From Dehalococcoidia bacterium (GTDB taxonomy: Bacteria > Chloroflexota > Dehalococcoidia > Lucifugimonadales > VXLM01), in the NCBI GenBank assembly GCA_009841605.1, contig VXLM01000054.1, forward strand, positions 42,998 to 106,997: a stretch of 64,000 nt of DNA, written 5' to 3'. Positions 37,972 to 49,500 of the stretch are shown in pieces. Both the position numbers and the translations under genes were made by a program. Each line of letters begins with the position of its first letter. Position 1 is the first letter of the stretch. The notes under the pieces are model-generated. The model saw nothing but the letters and a program-made list of their open reading frames with translations. It made no database searches and was not told the origin of the DNA.

Positions 37972-38490
37972 CTAGTTATGCCGTGGACTCATTTGCCCCA
38001 TCGTCCGTGACGTGGCTGCCTTCATCATTGCCTCGTCATCCGGCTCCTCGTGGTCGTAGCCGAGAAGGTGCAGGACGCCGTGAACCAGCAGGACGGTTAG
38101 CTCCTGTCCGACCGGGTGTCCGGCCTGCTCGGCCTGTCTGCAGGTTTGCGGGTAGGAGATGATGATCTCTCCGAGCGACACATCCTCGTTCTCGGTGGGC
38201 GGGAGCACAAAATCGATGTCGGTTTCGGACTTATTCCGCTCCTCTTCTCCGTAGTACTCGCCCTCGTGCGTGAACGAGAACGACAGCACGTCGGTGTTCT
38301 CGTCAAGTCCCCTATGTTGCAGGTTCAACTCGCGGACCACCTCGTCGTCCGCGATAACGACGCTGACGTGCGTGTCAGGGGCGCACGACTCTGACTCCAA
38401 CGCTGCGGCGACGACCTCCAAGACGCTGGGTTCGGCGACGACGTTTGCGAACTCGTCGAATATCTGGACATCGATCCGGAAGTCCGTCAA
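37972..38490 (-). CDS. ybeY: Endoribonuclease YbeY
   Basis: HGVLHLLGYDHEEPDD (HGxLHLxGYDH). Confidence 0.95.
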   Translation of the reverse strand: MTDFRIDVQIFDEFANVVAEPSVLEVVAAALESESCAPDTHVSVVIADDEVVRELNLQHRGLDENTDVLSFSFTHEGEYYGEEERNKSETDIDFVLPPTENEDVSLGEIIISYPQTCRQAEQAGHPVGQELTVLLVHGVLHLLGYDHEEPDDEAMMKAATSRTMGQMSPRHN

Positions 38491-38511
38491 TGGACTCGTG
38501 AAGGCCTGCCT

Positions 38512-38856
38512 CTACTCATCGGCGGCCTCCGCCTTTCCTGCCTCGTACCCCTCAGCGTACCCCAGCCGCACGGCGTGGGCCATCGCAGGCACCATCGCCC
38601 TAATGAACCGGCCAAGACTCGCCTCGTCGGCCTCGTCCGGCAGCTCGCCCATCTCGTTCAGCATGATCTGGCCGGCAATCGAGACGTAGGAACTCAGCCA
38701 GTCGGGGACGTAGTCGTCGACCTCGGCGTTCTCGGCGGCGTCCTCAGCGAACGTCAGCGTGCTTAGGGTCTCGTCGTCGCCGCTCTGTCCGGTCAGAAAG
38801 TCGAGAGCGGCGCGAAAGGACTCCTCGAACTCCTCGAACGGGTCGTACTGTGCCAT
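38512..38856 (-). CDS. Hypothetical protein
   Basis: Acidic 114-aa ORF just upstream of ybeY, same strand. Confidence 0.6.
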   Translation of the reverse strand: MAQYDPFEEFEESFRAALDFLTGQSGDDETLSTLTFAEDAAENAEVDDYVPDWLSSYVSIAGQIMLNEMGELPDEADEASLGRFIRAMVPAMAHAVRLGYAEGYEAGKAEAADE

Positions 38857-39020
38857 GATATGACTCCTTCGACCAATGGACTCTGCGGCCCTTCCGAACT
38901 GCCACTATGTTACCAGAATCTCTGTTCGTATGCTGCGTGAAATGCCGCAAGTTCGCCCGCAGCCGCGATGCAGATTGTATACTTGCTGGGCAGTCCGCGA
39001 CGGGCGAGGAGCCACAATTC

Positions 39021-42000
39021 ATGCCGGAATCCGCGCTGTCCATCGAGCGCCTCGAGCAGGCCCAGGAGCGCCTCGAACGCCTGCTGGCCGAGTACCAGGC
39101 GGATGACCGACTCGCGCCAGTTACGGTCGTCGTGCCGTCGACGTACTCGGCGCTCCACCTCCGGCGCGACATCGGAAGGCGCGGCCTCGTCAACGTGCAG
39201 TTCATGGTGCTCCCCCGCCTCGCGGAGTTGCTGGGAGCGCCTGGGCTTGCCGCGAAAGGGCAGCGGCCGCTCAAGCCCCTCATCGAGTCGGCCGCAGTCC
39301 GCCAAGCGGCGGGACAGGCTTCCGGACGGCTCGAATCGTTCCGAAATCACCCGTCCTTCCACTCCAGCCTCCGCACGACTTTCCGTGACCTCCGGCTTGG
39401 AGGACCGAACGCTCTTGCGACCCTTGAACAGCGGGGCGAGTTTCCGGCCGAGATCGTCCGGCTGTACACAGTCTTTCGTGAATTGACTAAGGACTACTAC
39501 GACCGTGAAGCCCTAGCCGACGCTGCCGCCGAAACCGTCGCAAAGGGCGAAGCGACGGCGCTTGCGGATCTGGGTCCAGTGATTGCGTACCTCCTCACGG
39601 ATCTAACACCGGGCGAGCGACGGCTGCTCGACGCGCTGAGGACGGCGTGGACGTGCTCGACGGTCGTGGGCCTTACGAGGGATAGAGAGGCAAACGAGGT
39701 CACGCTGGGGAGCATCGTCCCTCGCGAAACGCGCCTTCCTGTGCCGGAAGAACTGCCAGCCCCGCCCCGGCACGAGTCGAGGCTGCTCATCACGTCCGAC
39801 ACGCGGGAGGAGGTACGAAGCGTAGTGAGGGATATCGCCTCCGCCGCGCACGCGGGTACCCCCTTCCACCGGATGGCCGTCTTGTACTGGCAGCGGGAGT
39901 CGTACGCATCACTCATCGCAGAGCAGTTCGCCATGTCCGGCGTGCCGACCGCAGGCCCGGCAACTGGACGGCTGGCCTCGACTCCGGTCGGACGCATGAT
40001 GAAGGGCATGGTCGATCTCGCGGGCAGCGATCTGCCGAGGGAAGAATTGATGCGCTGGCTCACCTCTTGCCCGGTGAAGTCAATGTCGTCGGATTTTCGA
40101 CCCTCCCGATGGGACGCGATATCGCGCGACGCAGGCGTCGTCGGGGGAATTGAGCAGTGGGATGAACGCCTTGCGCGATATGCTCGGCGACAGGAGCAGG
40201 CGGCCAACGGCCAAAGTGATGATATCCCCGAAGCCAAGCTGCTGAGAATCAAGCAGACGGCAAGTGAGGCATGGTCGCTGCGTACCTTCATGCTGCGGCT
40301 GCACGACGATCTCAAGCCACCGGAAGACGGCTCAGCTTGGCAGGAGTTCGTGGAATGGATCGACGGCCTAATGAGTCGGTACATGGACACCGCCTCACTT
40401 CCACCGACCGAGCGAGAAAACCTGGAGGCCGTCGAAACGAGCATCCGGGAGTTGGAGAGCCTCGACGACGTGGAGGACGGCACGACGCTGGACGGTTTTC
40501 GCGTCGCGCTCGAAGAGACGCTTGGCGGGACGGCAGCGCGAGAAGGCGCGTTCGGGGAAGGCGTGTTCGTGGGATCGGTCGGGAACGCGGTCGGCCTCCG
40601 GTTCGACAAGGTCTATCTTTTGGGCATGGTCGAGGGTCTCGTGCCCCCACGCTTCCGCGACGACCCCCTCCTGCCCGACGACGACCGTGAACTAGCCGGT
40701 CTCCCGCTTCGGCGGGGCACGACTGCCGAACGGTATGAGTACCTCGCCGCCGCATCGGCCGGACGCGCCGCCGTGCACACATTCGCGCGCGGCGACAACG
40801 CCGCCCAGAGGGAGCAGCACCCGTCCCGGTGGTTCCACGAAGAGGCGTCACGTCTCAACGGCACATCCGTCTACCCTTCGATGCTGTCGTCTCCCGCTGA
40901 ATTGGCATCCTTGAGAGAACAGCCGTGGTTTGAAGTCGTGGCTTCCGCACGAGAGAGCATCGACGCCGTCTCAGGGACACAGTTCGCGGATATCCACGAC
41001 TACGATCTCCATCAGCTATGGCGGTGGAGACGCTCCGGCAACCGCATCGGCGAGCACCATCTCGCAGCGTCGGAGAAAGTCATCGCGAGAGCCCTGCGGA
41101 TGGAGAGGGCCAGGAACACGAGGACGCTGACGATTTGGGACGGCGACCTCTCGGCGGCGTCAACGTCCTCCGGGCGCATCGGGCTTTCCAACCGCGAACT
41201 CTTTTCCCCGACGAGGCTTGAGGCGTGGGCGACCTGCCCGTACCGCTACTTCCTCTCGAACGTCCTCGGCATCGCCGCGCCGGAGCAACCGGAGGAGATA
41301 GCGACCATCTCCCCGTTGGATCGTGGCTCGCTCATTCATGCCGCCCTGGAACGCTTTGTTAAGGCATCCCAAGGGCAGGGAACGCTTCCAGGACACGACC
41401 TGCCCTGGACAGAAGACCACCGTAGGCTACTCCTAACCATCGCGGAGGAGCAGTTCAGGGACGCCGAGCAGCGCGGGGTGACCGGCAAGCCGCTTCTGTG
41501 GGAGATAGCTCAGGCAGAGATCCGAAGCGACCTCAGTAGGTTCCTGGAAGAAGACTTTAAGCTTCGCCGCAAACACGGCGCCTCTCCTCACTCGGTCGAA
41601 AGCGCCTTCGGGATCTCGCGCCACAGTGACGATGAAGAGCCGCCGCAGGAACCCGTAGAATGGTCGAGTTCAGAGGCGGGCATGATACGGTTTCGCGGCG
41701 TCATGGACAGGATCGACGTGTCTCCGGACGGCGGTACAGCCCTTGTGCTCGATTACAAGACGGGAGGCACGACCGAGTACACGAACATGGACAAGGACCC
41801 TGTCAGGCGCGGCACCCGCCTGCAGCTCCCCGTATACGGTCTGGCAGCGCGACAGCTCTTGGGCGATTGGGTCGACGTGAAGGTCGCCTACTGGTTCGTG
41901 TCGGATAAGGGAAATTTCAAGACGCGACCCCAGAAGCCTGCGCCTCTCGACGAGATGCTGGAATCCTTCTCAGATGCGGTGGGGACCATAACCGACGGCA

Positions 42001-42167
42001 TCGACAAGGGGATCTTCCCTGCCAATCCCGGCAAGGGCAATTCCAACTGCACCTACTGCGACTTCAAGAATCTCTGTCCCACGCGGCGCGAGCGGCACTG
42101 GGAGCGAAAGCGACGCGATCCGCGCCTGTCGTCCTATACGGCGATGGCTGAGGGAGAGGCCGGTTGA
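39021..42167 (+). CDS. addB: AddB-like helicase-nuclease subunit with PD-(D/E)XK nuclease and probable Fe-S cluster
   Basis: ATCPYRYFLSNVLG, ALVLDYKTG, NCTYCDFKNLCP; overlaps the UvrD-like gene; start refined to ATG 39021. Confidence 0.85.
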   Translation: MPESALSIERLEQAQERLERLLAEYQADDRLAPVTVVVPSTYSALHLRRDIGRRGLVNVQFMVLPRLAELLGAPGLAAKGQRPLKPLIESAAVRQAAGQASGRLESFRNHPSFHSSLRTTFRDLRLGGPNALATLEQRGEFPAEIVRLYTVFRELTKDYYDREALADAAAETVAKGEATALADLGPVIAYLLTDLTPGERRLLDALRTAWTCSTVVGLTRDREANEVTLGSIVPRETRLPVPEELPAPPRHESRLLITSDTREEVRSVVRDIASAAHAGTPFHRMAVLYWQRESYASLIAEQFAMSGVPTAGPATGRLASTPVGRMMKGMVDLAGSDLPREELMRWLTSCPVKSMSSDFRPSRWDAISRDAGVVGGIEQWDERLARYARRQEQAANGQSDDIPEAKLLRIKQTASEAWSLRTFMLRLHDDLKPPEDGSAWQEFVEWIDGLMSRYMDTASLPPTERENLEAVETSIRELESLDDVEDGTTLDGFRVALEETLGGTAAREGAFGEGVFVGSVGNAVGLRFDKVYLLGMVEGLVPPRFRDDPLLPDDDRELAGLPLRRGTTAERYEYLAAASAGRAAVHTFARGDNAAQREQHPSRWFHEEASRLNGTSVYPSMLSSPAELASLREQPWFEVVASARESIDAVSGTQFADIHDYDLHQLWRWRRSGNRIGEHHLAASEKVIARALRMERARNTRTLTIWDGDLSAASTSSGRIGLSNRELFSPTRLEAWATCPYRYFLSNVLGIAAPEQPEEIATISPLDRGSLIHAALERFVKASQGQGTLPGHDLPWTEDHRRLLLTIAEEQFRDAEQRGVTGKPLLWEIAQAEIRSDLSRFLEEDFKLRRKHGASPHSVESAFGISRHSDDEEPPQEPVEWSSSEAGMIRFRGVMDRIDVSPDGGTALVLDYKTGGTTEYTNMDKDPVRRGTRLQLPVYGLAARQLLGDWVDVKVAYWFVSDKGNFKTRPQKPAPLDEMLESFSDAVGTITDGIDKGIFPANPGKGNSNCTYCDFKNLCPTRRERHWERKRRDPRLSSYTAMAEGEAG

Positions 42168-45100
42168 TGACCACTCCATCCGATCAGCCTGCACGGGACG
42201 CCATCGTCGAACGCCTCGATGAGAACATGGTCGTCGAGGCGGGCGCGGGCACGGGCAAAACAACGAGCCTTGTCGAGCGGGTCGTGGCGCTCGTCACGAC
42301 CGGGCGGGCGAGCATGGGTGGCATCGCGGCGATCACGTTCACCGAGGCAGCGGCGGCCGAGCTGCGATCCCGTATTGGAGAGACGCTGGAGAGAGTAGGC
42401 AGCGATCCCAAACGTGAGCAGGTGGAGCGCGAGCGGTGCGTTCGCGCGGTCGGAGATCTCGATCAGTCTGCCATTCAGACCCTGCACAGCTTCGCGGGGA
42501 GTCTCCTGCGGGAGCGACCCATCGAGGCGGGCCTCCCGCCCGGATTCAACGTCCGTGACCCGATCGAGGCGGAGGTCGCGTTCGAGAGGAAGTGGTCGGA
42601 GTGGCTCGACGCGACGCTCGATGACCCGGAGGCTCAAGAAGTCCTCAGACCCGCGCTTGAAGAAGGTATGACCCTGCGTCACATTCGCGAAATCGCCGTC
42701 AGTTTCAACACCAACTACGATCTCCTTGCCGATGCTTCGTTCGATTCGCTCCCGGAACAGTCCGGCGAGGGCGAGCGGGAGGCGGCGCTGTTGCAGGTGC
42801 TCGAACTGCTTCGACGTTTTGCCCTCGACTATGCCGACGAGCGCAAGGCCGCCGGAGAAGTGGAGTTCCAAGACCTGCTGGTGCTCGCTCGCGATCTGCT
42901 GCGTGACAGCATACCCGCCCGCGACCACTTCCGGGGCCGCTACTCCCACGTCCTCATCGACGAGGTACAGGACACCGATCCCCTCCAGGCGGAAATCGCG
43001 ATGTTCCTGGCCGAGGACGTGTCCAGCGGATCGGAGGCATCCGACAGACCGAATGACTGGCACAGGGTTCGGCCGGCACGGGGGAAAATATTCATCGTGG
43101 GGGACCCAAAGCAGTCCATCTATCGCTTTCGACGGGCGGACATTCAACAGGTCAAGCTGCTGCAAAGGCTCGTCGGGGGATCAAACGCGCTTCTGACCCA
43201 GAACTTCCGGTCCCAGTCCCCCGTCATCAACTGGGTAAATCACGTATTTCGCCGATGGATGGTGGAGAGTGACGGCCAGCCCGAATATATCCCTCTCGAT
43301 GCGGAGCAAAGTCGTGGCGAACCACCCCGGGTACGGTACTTCGGAGGAGAAATCGACGGGAACATCGGAGTCGTGCGCCGAGAGGAAGCCGACGCGATAG
43401 CGCAGACGATACGAACGGCAATCGAGGAGGGCTGGCGGGTTAGGTCTGAGGACGTTGGCTCGGAAACGCGGCCAGCGAAATACCAGGACGTGTGCGTTCT
43501 GATGCCGAGGCGCACAGGGTTAGAGGAGGCTCTTGAGTACACGTTCGAGACCGCGGGAATACCCTACCGGCTGGACAGCGCGGGATTGATCTACGAATCG
43601 CAGGAGGCGCGGGACCTGCTGAACTGCCTCTCAGCGATAGATGATCCGACCGACCAGGTCTCCGTCGTTGCCGCGCTCCGCTCTCCGGCCCTTGCTTGCT
43701 CCGATGCCGACCTCCTGGAGTTCGTCGAGGCCGGAGGACAGTTCGACTATCTTACCGACGACGATCCCCCTGCCGGGTATACGTCCGACGCTCTTGCCGT
43801 CCTGAGAGACTTCCACGAACGCCGGCGCTGGACGTCTCCCGCTTCTCTGATCGAGGAATTCGTCCGGGAGCGCCGACTCATGGAACTCGCCCTGGACGCA
43901 CGGCAGTGGCGCAGCCGATGGATGCGCTACCGCTTTCTGATAGACCGCGCCCGTGCCTTCGCCTCATCGGGTGAAGCGTCTCTGCGGGCATACCTGACGT
44001 GGACGGCCCGCCAGCGGGAGGAACAGGCTCGTGCGAGAGAGACCGCCGTCCCGGAGTCCGACGAGGACGCCGTGAGGATTATGACCATCCACGGCGCGAA
44101 GGGGCTGGAGTTCCCCTTCTTGATCTTGGCAGGCCTGAACTCCCCCCCGACTCACCGCCCGGACGCGGTCCTATTCGACCGAGAAAGTGGAAAGGTTGAG
44201 GTAAAAGTCGGGTCGGGAGACTCGTCCTTTCAGACGGCGGGCTATGCGGAATTTGCCGAACTCGACAAGGTGCGCGAGGAAGAAGAGGACGTTCGACTGA
44301 TGTACGTTGCGGCGACGCGGGCCCGTGACCACCTCATCCTCAGCCTGTACCGGAACTCAAGGGGCAAGAATTCGGCGGCGGCTCAAATCGAGAAGTTCAT
44401 GGAAGGGGCCGACCATCTTTGGGAGCGATTCGATCCCCCTGAAGTGGACGACCGAGGTTCTCCCGAACTGCCCATCGAGACTGCAACGCCCGATGGTGAC
44501 ACCCCTGCATCGAGGCAGCAGTGGGTGGAGGAGAGAGACACGGCATACGCCGCGCAATCCCGTCCGTTCTCGGTGGCGGCGACCCGTCTCGCCCAGGAGG
44601 AGAAGGACGAGCAGGATGTCGTCGACGAACCTTGGAGGCGGGGTCGCGCGGGGACCAGCATCGGGCGCGCCGTCCACGCGGTGCTACAGGTCGTCGATCT
44701 GGAGATCGGAACCGGCCTCGACGACATCGCGAAGGCCCAGGCCGCCGCCGAGGGCGTGCCGGGACGCGCGGACGACATTGCAAGGCTCGTGCGTCGAGCG
44801 CTCGACAGCCCCCTCGTAAAGCGAGCTTTGAACTCCGAGCGCTGGTGGAGGGAGGCCCCGGTGGCAGGACCCGTTGGGGACGGAATCGTCGAGGGGTTCA
44901 TCGACCTGCTGTTCGAGGAAGAGGGCGGCTTCGTGATAGTGGACTACAAGACCGACGCGCTCAGGTCGGATGACGAAATCGAGCAGGCGATGGCACGGTA
45001 CCGGCTGCAGGGGGGAGGGTACGCGCTCGCACTGGGCAAGGCGACGGGTGCCACAGTGAAGGAGGTGTCGTTCCTCTTCCTGGAGCCGAATCGCGAGGTG

Positions 45101-45181
45101 CCCGTTGATGACCTGTCCGGCGCTATGAAGGACGCCGAGGACGCGGCCCTCGCCCTGTTTTCGGGCAGCACCTCCCAATGA
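42164..45181 (+). CDS. addA: AddA-like UvrD/Rep helicase with C-terminal nuclease domain
   Basis: EAGAGTGKTTSLVERV, AITFTEAAAAELRSRI, VGDPKQSIYRFRRADI, TIHGAKGLEFPFL, VIVDYKTD. Confidence 0.93.
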   Translation: MMTTPSDQPARDAIVERLDENMVVEAGAGTGKTTSLVERVVALVTTGRASMGGIAAITFTEAAAAELRSRIGETLERVGSDPKREQVERERCVRAVGDLDQSAIQTLHSFAGSLLRERPIEAGLPPGFNVRDPIEAEVAFERKWSEWLDATLDDPEAQEVLRPALEEGMTLRHIREIAVSFNTNYDLLADASFDSLPEQSGEGEREAALLQVLELLRRFALDYADERKAAGEVEFQDLLVLARDLLRDSIPARDHFRGRYSHVLIDEVQDTDPLQAEIAMFLAEDVSSGSEASDRPNDWHRVRPARGKIFIVGDPKQSIYRFRRADIQQVKLLQRLVGGSNALLTQNFRSQSPVINWVNHVFRRWMVESDGQPEYIPLDAEQSRGEPPRVRYFGGEIDGNIGVVRREEADAIAQTIRTAIEEGWRVRSEDVGSETRPAKYQDVCVLMPRRTGLEEALEYTFETAGIPYRLDSAGLIYESQEARDLLNCLSAIDDPTDQVSVVAALRSPALACSDADLLEFVEAGGQFDYLTDDDPPAGYTSDALAVLRDFHERRRWTSPASLIEEFVRERRLMELALDARQWRSRWMRYRFLIDRARAFASSGEASLRAYLTWTARQREEQARARETAVPESDEDAVRIMTIHGAKGLEFPFLILAGLNSPPTHRPDAVLFDRESGKVEVKVGSGDSSFQTAGYAEFAELDKVREEEEDVRLMYVAATRARDHLILSLYRNSRGKNSAAAQIEKFMEGADHLWERFDPPEVDDRGSPELPIETATPDGDTPASRQQWVEERDTAYAAQSRPFSVAATRLAQEEKDEQDVVDEPWRRGRAGTSIGRAVHAVLQVVDLEIGTGLDDIAKAQAAAEGVPGRADDIARLVRRALDSPLVKRALNSERWWREAPVAGPVGDGIVEGFIDLLFEEEGGFVIVDYKTDALRSDDEIEQAMARYRLQGGGYALALGKATGATVKEVSFLFLEPNREVPVDDLSGAMKDAEDAALALFSGSTSQ

Positions 45182-45274
45182 TGACAGATAGTTACCTTAC
45201 TGCCCAGTAATTAGCGAAACACGGTATCGTTGGCTATACTTGCCCATCAATCAGGCCACAGTCGGCAGGGGAAT

Positions 45275-46546
45275 ATGACCCGTATCCGCTTCGTACATGC
45301 CGCAGATCTGCACCTCGACAGCCCCTTCGTCGGCATAAAGGCCGCTGCCCCTGAAAACGTGGCGCGCGCGCTGCACGACGCGACGTTTACCGCCTACGAG
45401 AACATCATTGAACTGTGTATCGACGAGAGCGTGGACGCGCTGCTCGTCGCCGGCGACGTGTACGATTCGGCAGATCGGAGCCTCCGCGCGCAGCTCAAGT
45501 TCGTCGACGGCCTGAAACGGCTCGACGACGCCGGGATACGCTCGTTCGTCTGTCACGGCAACCATGATCCGCTCGACGGCTGGGAGGCAGAGCTGGACTA
45601 TCCCCCAGGCTGTACGCGCTTTGGCGAGGATTTCGAGGCCGTGCCGGTGATCGAGCACGAGCCCGGACGCGCAGTAGTGCACGGAATCAGCTACCCCACG
45701 CGCGACGTACATGACAACCTGGTGCCACGACTCGGCACGGTGGATCCCAACACATTCTCCATCGGCCTGATGCACGCCAACGTGGAAGGCAATGCGGACC
45801 ACGCCCCCTATGCCCCATGTTCGCTGGCCGATCTCGTATTCTCCGGTATCAGCTACTGGGCGCTCGGGCACGTGCACACTCGACAGGTGCTCAGCGACCG
45901 ATCGCCGACGGTTGTATATCCCGGCAACTCCCAGGGCAGGCACCCGAACGAGCCCGGCGCGCGCGGGGTGTACTTGGTCGATGTGGACGACGACGGCGCC
46001 GTCAACCTCGACTTCAGGGCCGTGGACGCCGTGCGGTGGGAGCGTCCCGTCCTCGACATATCCGACATGGCGACGGAGCAGGACCTGATCGACGGCCTGC
46101 ATCAAGGAATGGAAGCTGCCCTGGAGAGCAGCACGGGCCGCTCAGTGGTGGTACGGATTGCGCTGTCGGGACGCGGGGCCTTGCACGGTTCCCTGCGGCA
46201 GCCGAACTTCATCGAGGGTGTCGTGGATACCCTCAACGGCGAATGGACGGAGCGTTCGCCCTTCGCATGGTGCGAGCGCATCGAGGACGAGACGGCCCCG
46301 CCGTTCAATCGCGAGGAGCGCGTCGAAGGCTCCGACTTCCTGTCCGAGGTGCTCAAGACCGCCGACAGAGCGAAGGAAGACCCGGAGATGCTGGCTCGTC
46401 TGCGTGGCGGCCTCGAAGACCTCTATCAGCACCGCCGATATCGCAAGCACGTGTCCGACGATGCTCCGAACGTAGATGACCTCTCGGCGCTGATCGACGA
46501 AGCCGAGTCCATCGTCATCGACCTGCTCGCCGGGGACGACGCATGA
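45275..46546 (+). CDS. SbcD/Mre11-like (YhaO-type) metallophosphoesterase
   Basis: RFVHAADLHLDSPF, VAGDVYD, CHGNHDP, ALGHVHTRQ; start refined. Confidence 0.92.
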   Translation: MTRIRFVHAADLHLDSPFVGIKAAAPENVARALHDATFTAYENIIELCIDESVDALLVAGDVYDSADRSLRAQLKFVDGLKRLDDAGIRSFVCHGNHDPLDGWEAELDYPPGCTRFGEDFEAVPVIEHEPGRAVVHGISYPTRDVHDNLVPRLGTVDPNTFSIGLMHANVEGNADHAPYAPCSLADLVFSGISYWALGHVHTRQVLSDRSPTVVYPGNSQGRHPNEPGARGVYLVDVDDDGAVNLDFRAVDAVRWERPVLDISDMATEQDLIDGLHQGMEAALESSTGRSVVVRIALSGRGALHGSLRQPNFIEGVVDTLNGEWTERSPFAWCERIEDETAPPFNREERVEGSDFLSEVLKTADRAKEDPEMLARLRGGLEDLYQHRRYRKHVSDDAPNVDDLSALIDEAESIVIDLLAGDDA

Positions 46547-49500
46547 GGATTCGTGAGATACAGATCGACGGCTTCGGTCGTTTCTCAGGAGTCGAGTATG
46601 GGCCGCTGGCGAGTCCGGTGACCGTCTTCTACGGGCCGAACGAGGCCGGCAAGAGCACGTTGCTGGAGTTCGTCCGCAGGGTGCTGTTCGGATTTCCCCG
46701 GAGGAACGCCAAAGTTAACCCCTATCCCCCGTTGGCAGGAGGGCGCTATGGAGGACGCATCGCCTTTGAGGATTCCGGCGACCAACCGTATGACGTGCGA
46801 CGAACGTCAGGAAGAAGCTACGGCGGGGAAGTCACCCTGATTTCCGGAACGGGCGATCCGCTCCCCGCATCAGAACTTGCGACACTGCTGGGCAACCACT
46901 CTCGGGACGTATTCGAGCAGGTCTTCGCGTTCACGCTCGACGAGCTCTACAGCGACGATCTATTGAGCGACGCAAACGTCAACAGCCAGATATACAGCGC
47001 GGGAATGGGCGTGATGTCCCTTCAGGCCGGTATGAAGCGAATTGAATCCGAACGCGAGTCTCTCTTTCTGAAGGGTGGAAGGAGCAGCCAAAAGACCTAC
47101 GTGGTCTCCGAAGGAATCGCGGAGATAGACAACAGGCTGCGTGAGGTCGCGGACAACGCGGCGAGGTATGGGCAACTGACCGCCCGCCTTCAGCAGGTCG
47201 AGTCCGAGCTCGAAAGCTTGGCTGGGCAGCGTAGGCGTATTCAATCCCGGCATAACCGTCAGGTCACACTGCAGAATGCCTGGGACGCTTGGAATGACTC
47301 CGTGTCCGCTATGCAGGAGTTGGCCACACTCCCGGCTATCGACAACTTTCCGGCGGACGGCGTGAACCGGCTGGAAGCATTGGAAGAGCGCGTCAGGACT
47401 GCGCGGCGGGAGTACGAGACTTCAAGGCTTCGGATGACTGAGGCGGAAGGCGCGGCGAAGGTGCGGATAGAGCACGAGGCTATACGGAAGCACTCCGGTG
47501 ATGTCCGCCGCTTGCAAAATGGGCGTACCGCATTCGACGGCTCGGTCAAGGACCTGCCGGAGCGCGAAGCCGAGCTTGAAGGGCACAAGAGGGTCCTGGC
47601 CGAGACTTTGAAGGACCTGGGGCCCGACTGGGACGAGGCGCGGTTGGAAGAGTTCGATCTCTCCATAGCCGTTCGCCAGCAGATCACCCAGCACGGCGAC
47701 CGGCTTCGTGAGACCTCCGCCGAGCAATTGAGTCGCAGGTCGGACCTCCGCCAGAACATCGTCGCGTTGGAGGAGGCGACGGAGGCCGAGAGCAAGGCTC
47801 GGAGTGAGTTCGATAACTTCGCCGCACCGACCTTGAACGCCGACCAAATGCGACAGCGCCGGAATTTGATTCGCAACACAAGGGCGCGGTTCGCCGAAAT
47901 CGGTCAACTCCGGCAAACCGTCCTGAATCTGCAGGGCCAGCTCGAAGGACTGGAGAACTTCACACCTCCGATCGGCGGAGAAGACCGGAGCAGAACCATA
48001 GGAGCGGTCAGCTTCGTTATCGGGATAGCCCTCCTGATCGGCGGAGCGATACTCGGCGGAACGGCGCTTGTTATCGGAGTGGTCGCCGGCCTCTCACTGG
48101 GCGGCGTGGGGGTATTCCTGTTCGTGACCGCCAACCAGGTCCTTGCTCCCGGCGAGGAATCTCCACTGGTGAGTCCGATCCGCGAGTCGCTCCGCCGCGC
48201 CGAAGCGGACATGGCGAACCTCCAGTCAAAGATGGAAGAGGAGGCCGGGCCGCTCGGCCTTAATCGAATCGATGGAGCGTCCCTGCTGGCCGTGGAAGAG
48301 TTGGCGGACGAAGAAGAAGGCAGGCTCAGGGAGTGGACTCACCTAGCCGCAGCCTTTGAAGCCGCGAAGGACTTGGCAAGGCTGAGACAGGCCCGCGCCG
48401 AAGAGTCGGCGGGCGTCGTCAAGGATGCCGATCTGCAACTCGAATCGGCGCAACGCGAATGGAAGGCATGGCTGACGGAACGTGGGCTGCTGGACACGTT
48501 CACTCCCGAGACAGCCGGAATGCTTCAAGGACAGGTCGAGCTTGGCCGCAGCCGGCTCGGAGACGTGCGAAGCTGGCAGCAGCGCATCAAGGCGATAGAG
48601 GTGGACATCGACGAATACGTTGAGGCCGTCGAGCCGCTGGCGACGGCATTCGACGTCACGTTCGACAAGAATGACCCGCGCACGGTTGCGGCGGCCGCAG
48701 ACAGACTGGTGACGCTGCATGAAGACGTCAGGGAGAGCGTCAGAAAACGGGAGGGCGCGGAGGCAGAGCTTGAGGAAGCCGAACTCCAGTTGGAAGGGCG
48801 CAGGAGCGACCTGGAAAAGGCCGAAGAGGAGCTTGGGAACTTGCTCCAATCGGGAGGGGCCGAGGACGCGGAGGATTTTCGTGCCCGTGCCGATCTCTCC
48901 GAAAGACGGACGAGTTTGGAAGAGAAGGGCCGCAACGCGCAGGACCGTCTTCAGCGCCTCAGCGGACCCGGCGAAGCCCTCGAAAGGCTGAAGGCCGACC
49001 TCGCCAACACGGATCCCCAGTCAATCACCGACGCCATAGCCGCGCTGGAGGAAGAACGCGCCGCCGCTGACGCTCAACTCGAAGAGTTGTCGACCGACCG
49101 CGGCTCAATCCAAGCCGAACTCGAAAGGCTCATCGGCGAGGAGGAGTCGTCACGACTTCGGATGGAGCGGAACGTCCTCATAGAGCAGATCAAGGGCCAC
49201 GCGCGTGAATGGACCAAGCTCACTCTGGCGCACAATCTTCTCAATGAGGCGCGAGGAAAGTTCGAGCGAGAGCGGCAGCCGGGAGTCGTCCGTCACGCCC
49301 AAAAGTTCTTCGCCGAGATCACCGAGGGAAGGTACCAACAGGTGTATGCCCCCCTCGGCGAGCAGACGATCACGGTCACCGATGCCGACGGACAGACCAG
49401 GCAGCCGTCCGAACTGAGCCGCGGCACGCGCGAGCAGCTCTTCCTGTCCCTCCGGTTCGGGCTGATCCGAGAACTAGGAGAACGTACGGAGCCGCTCCCC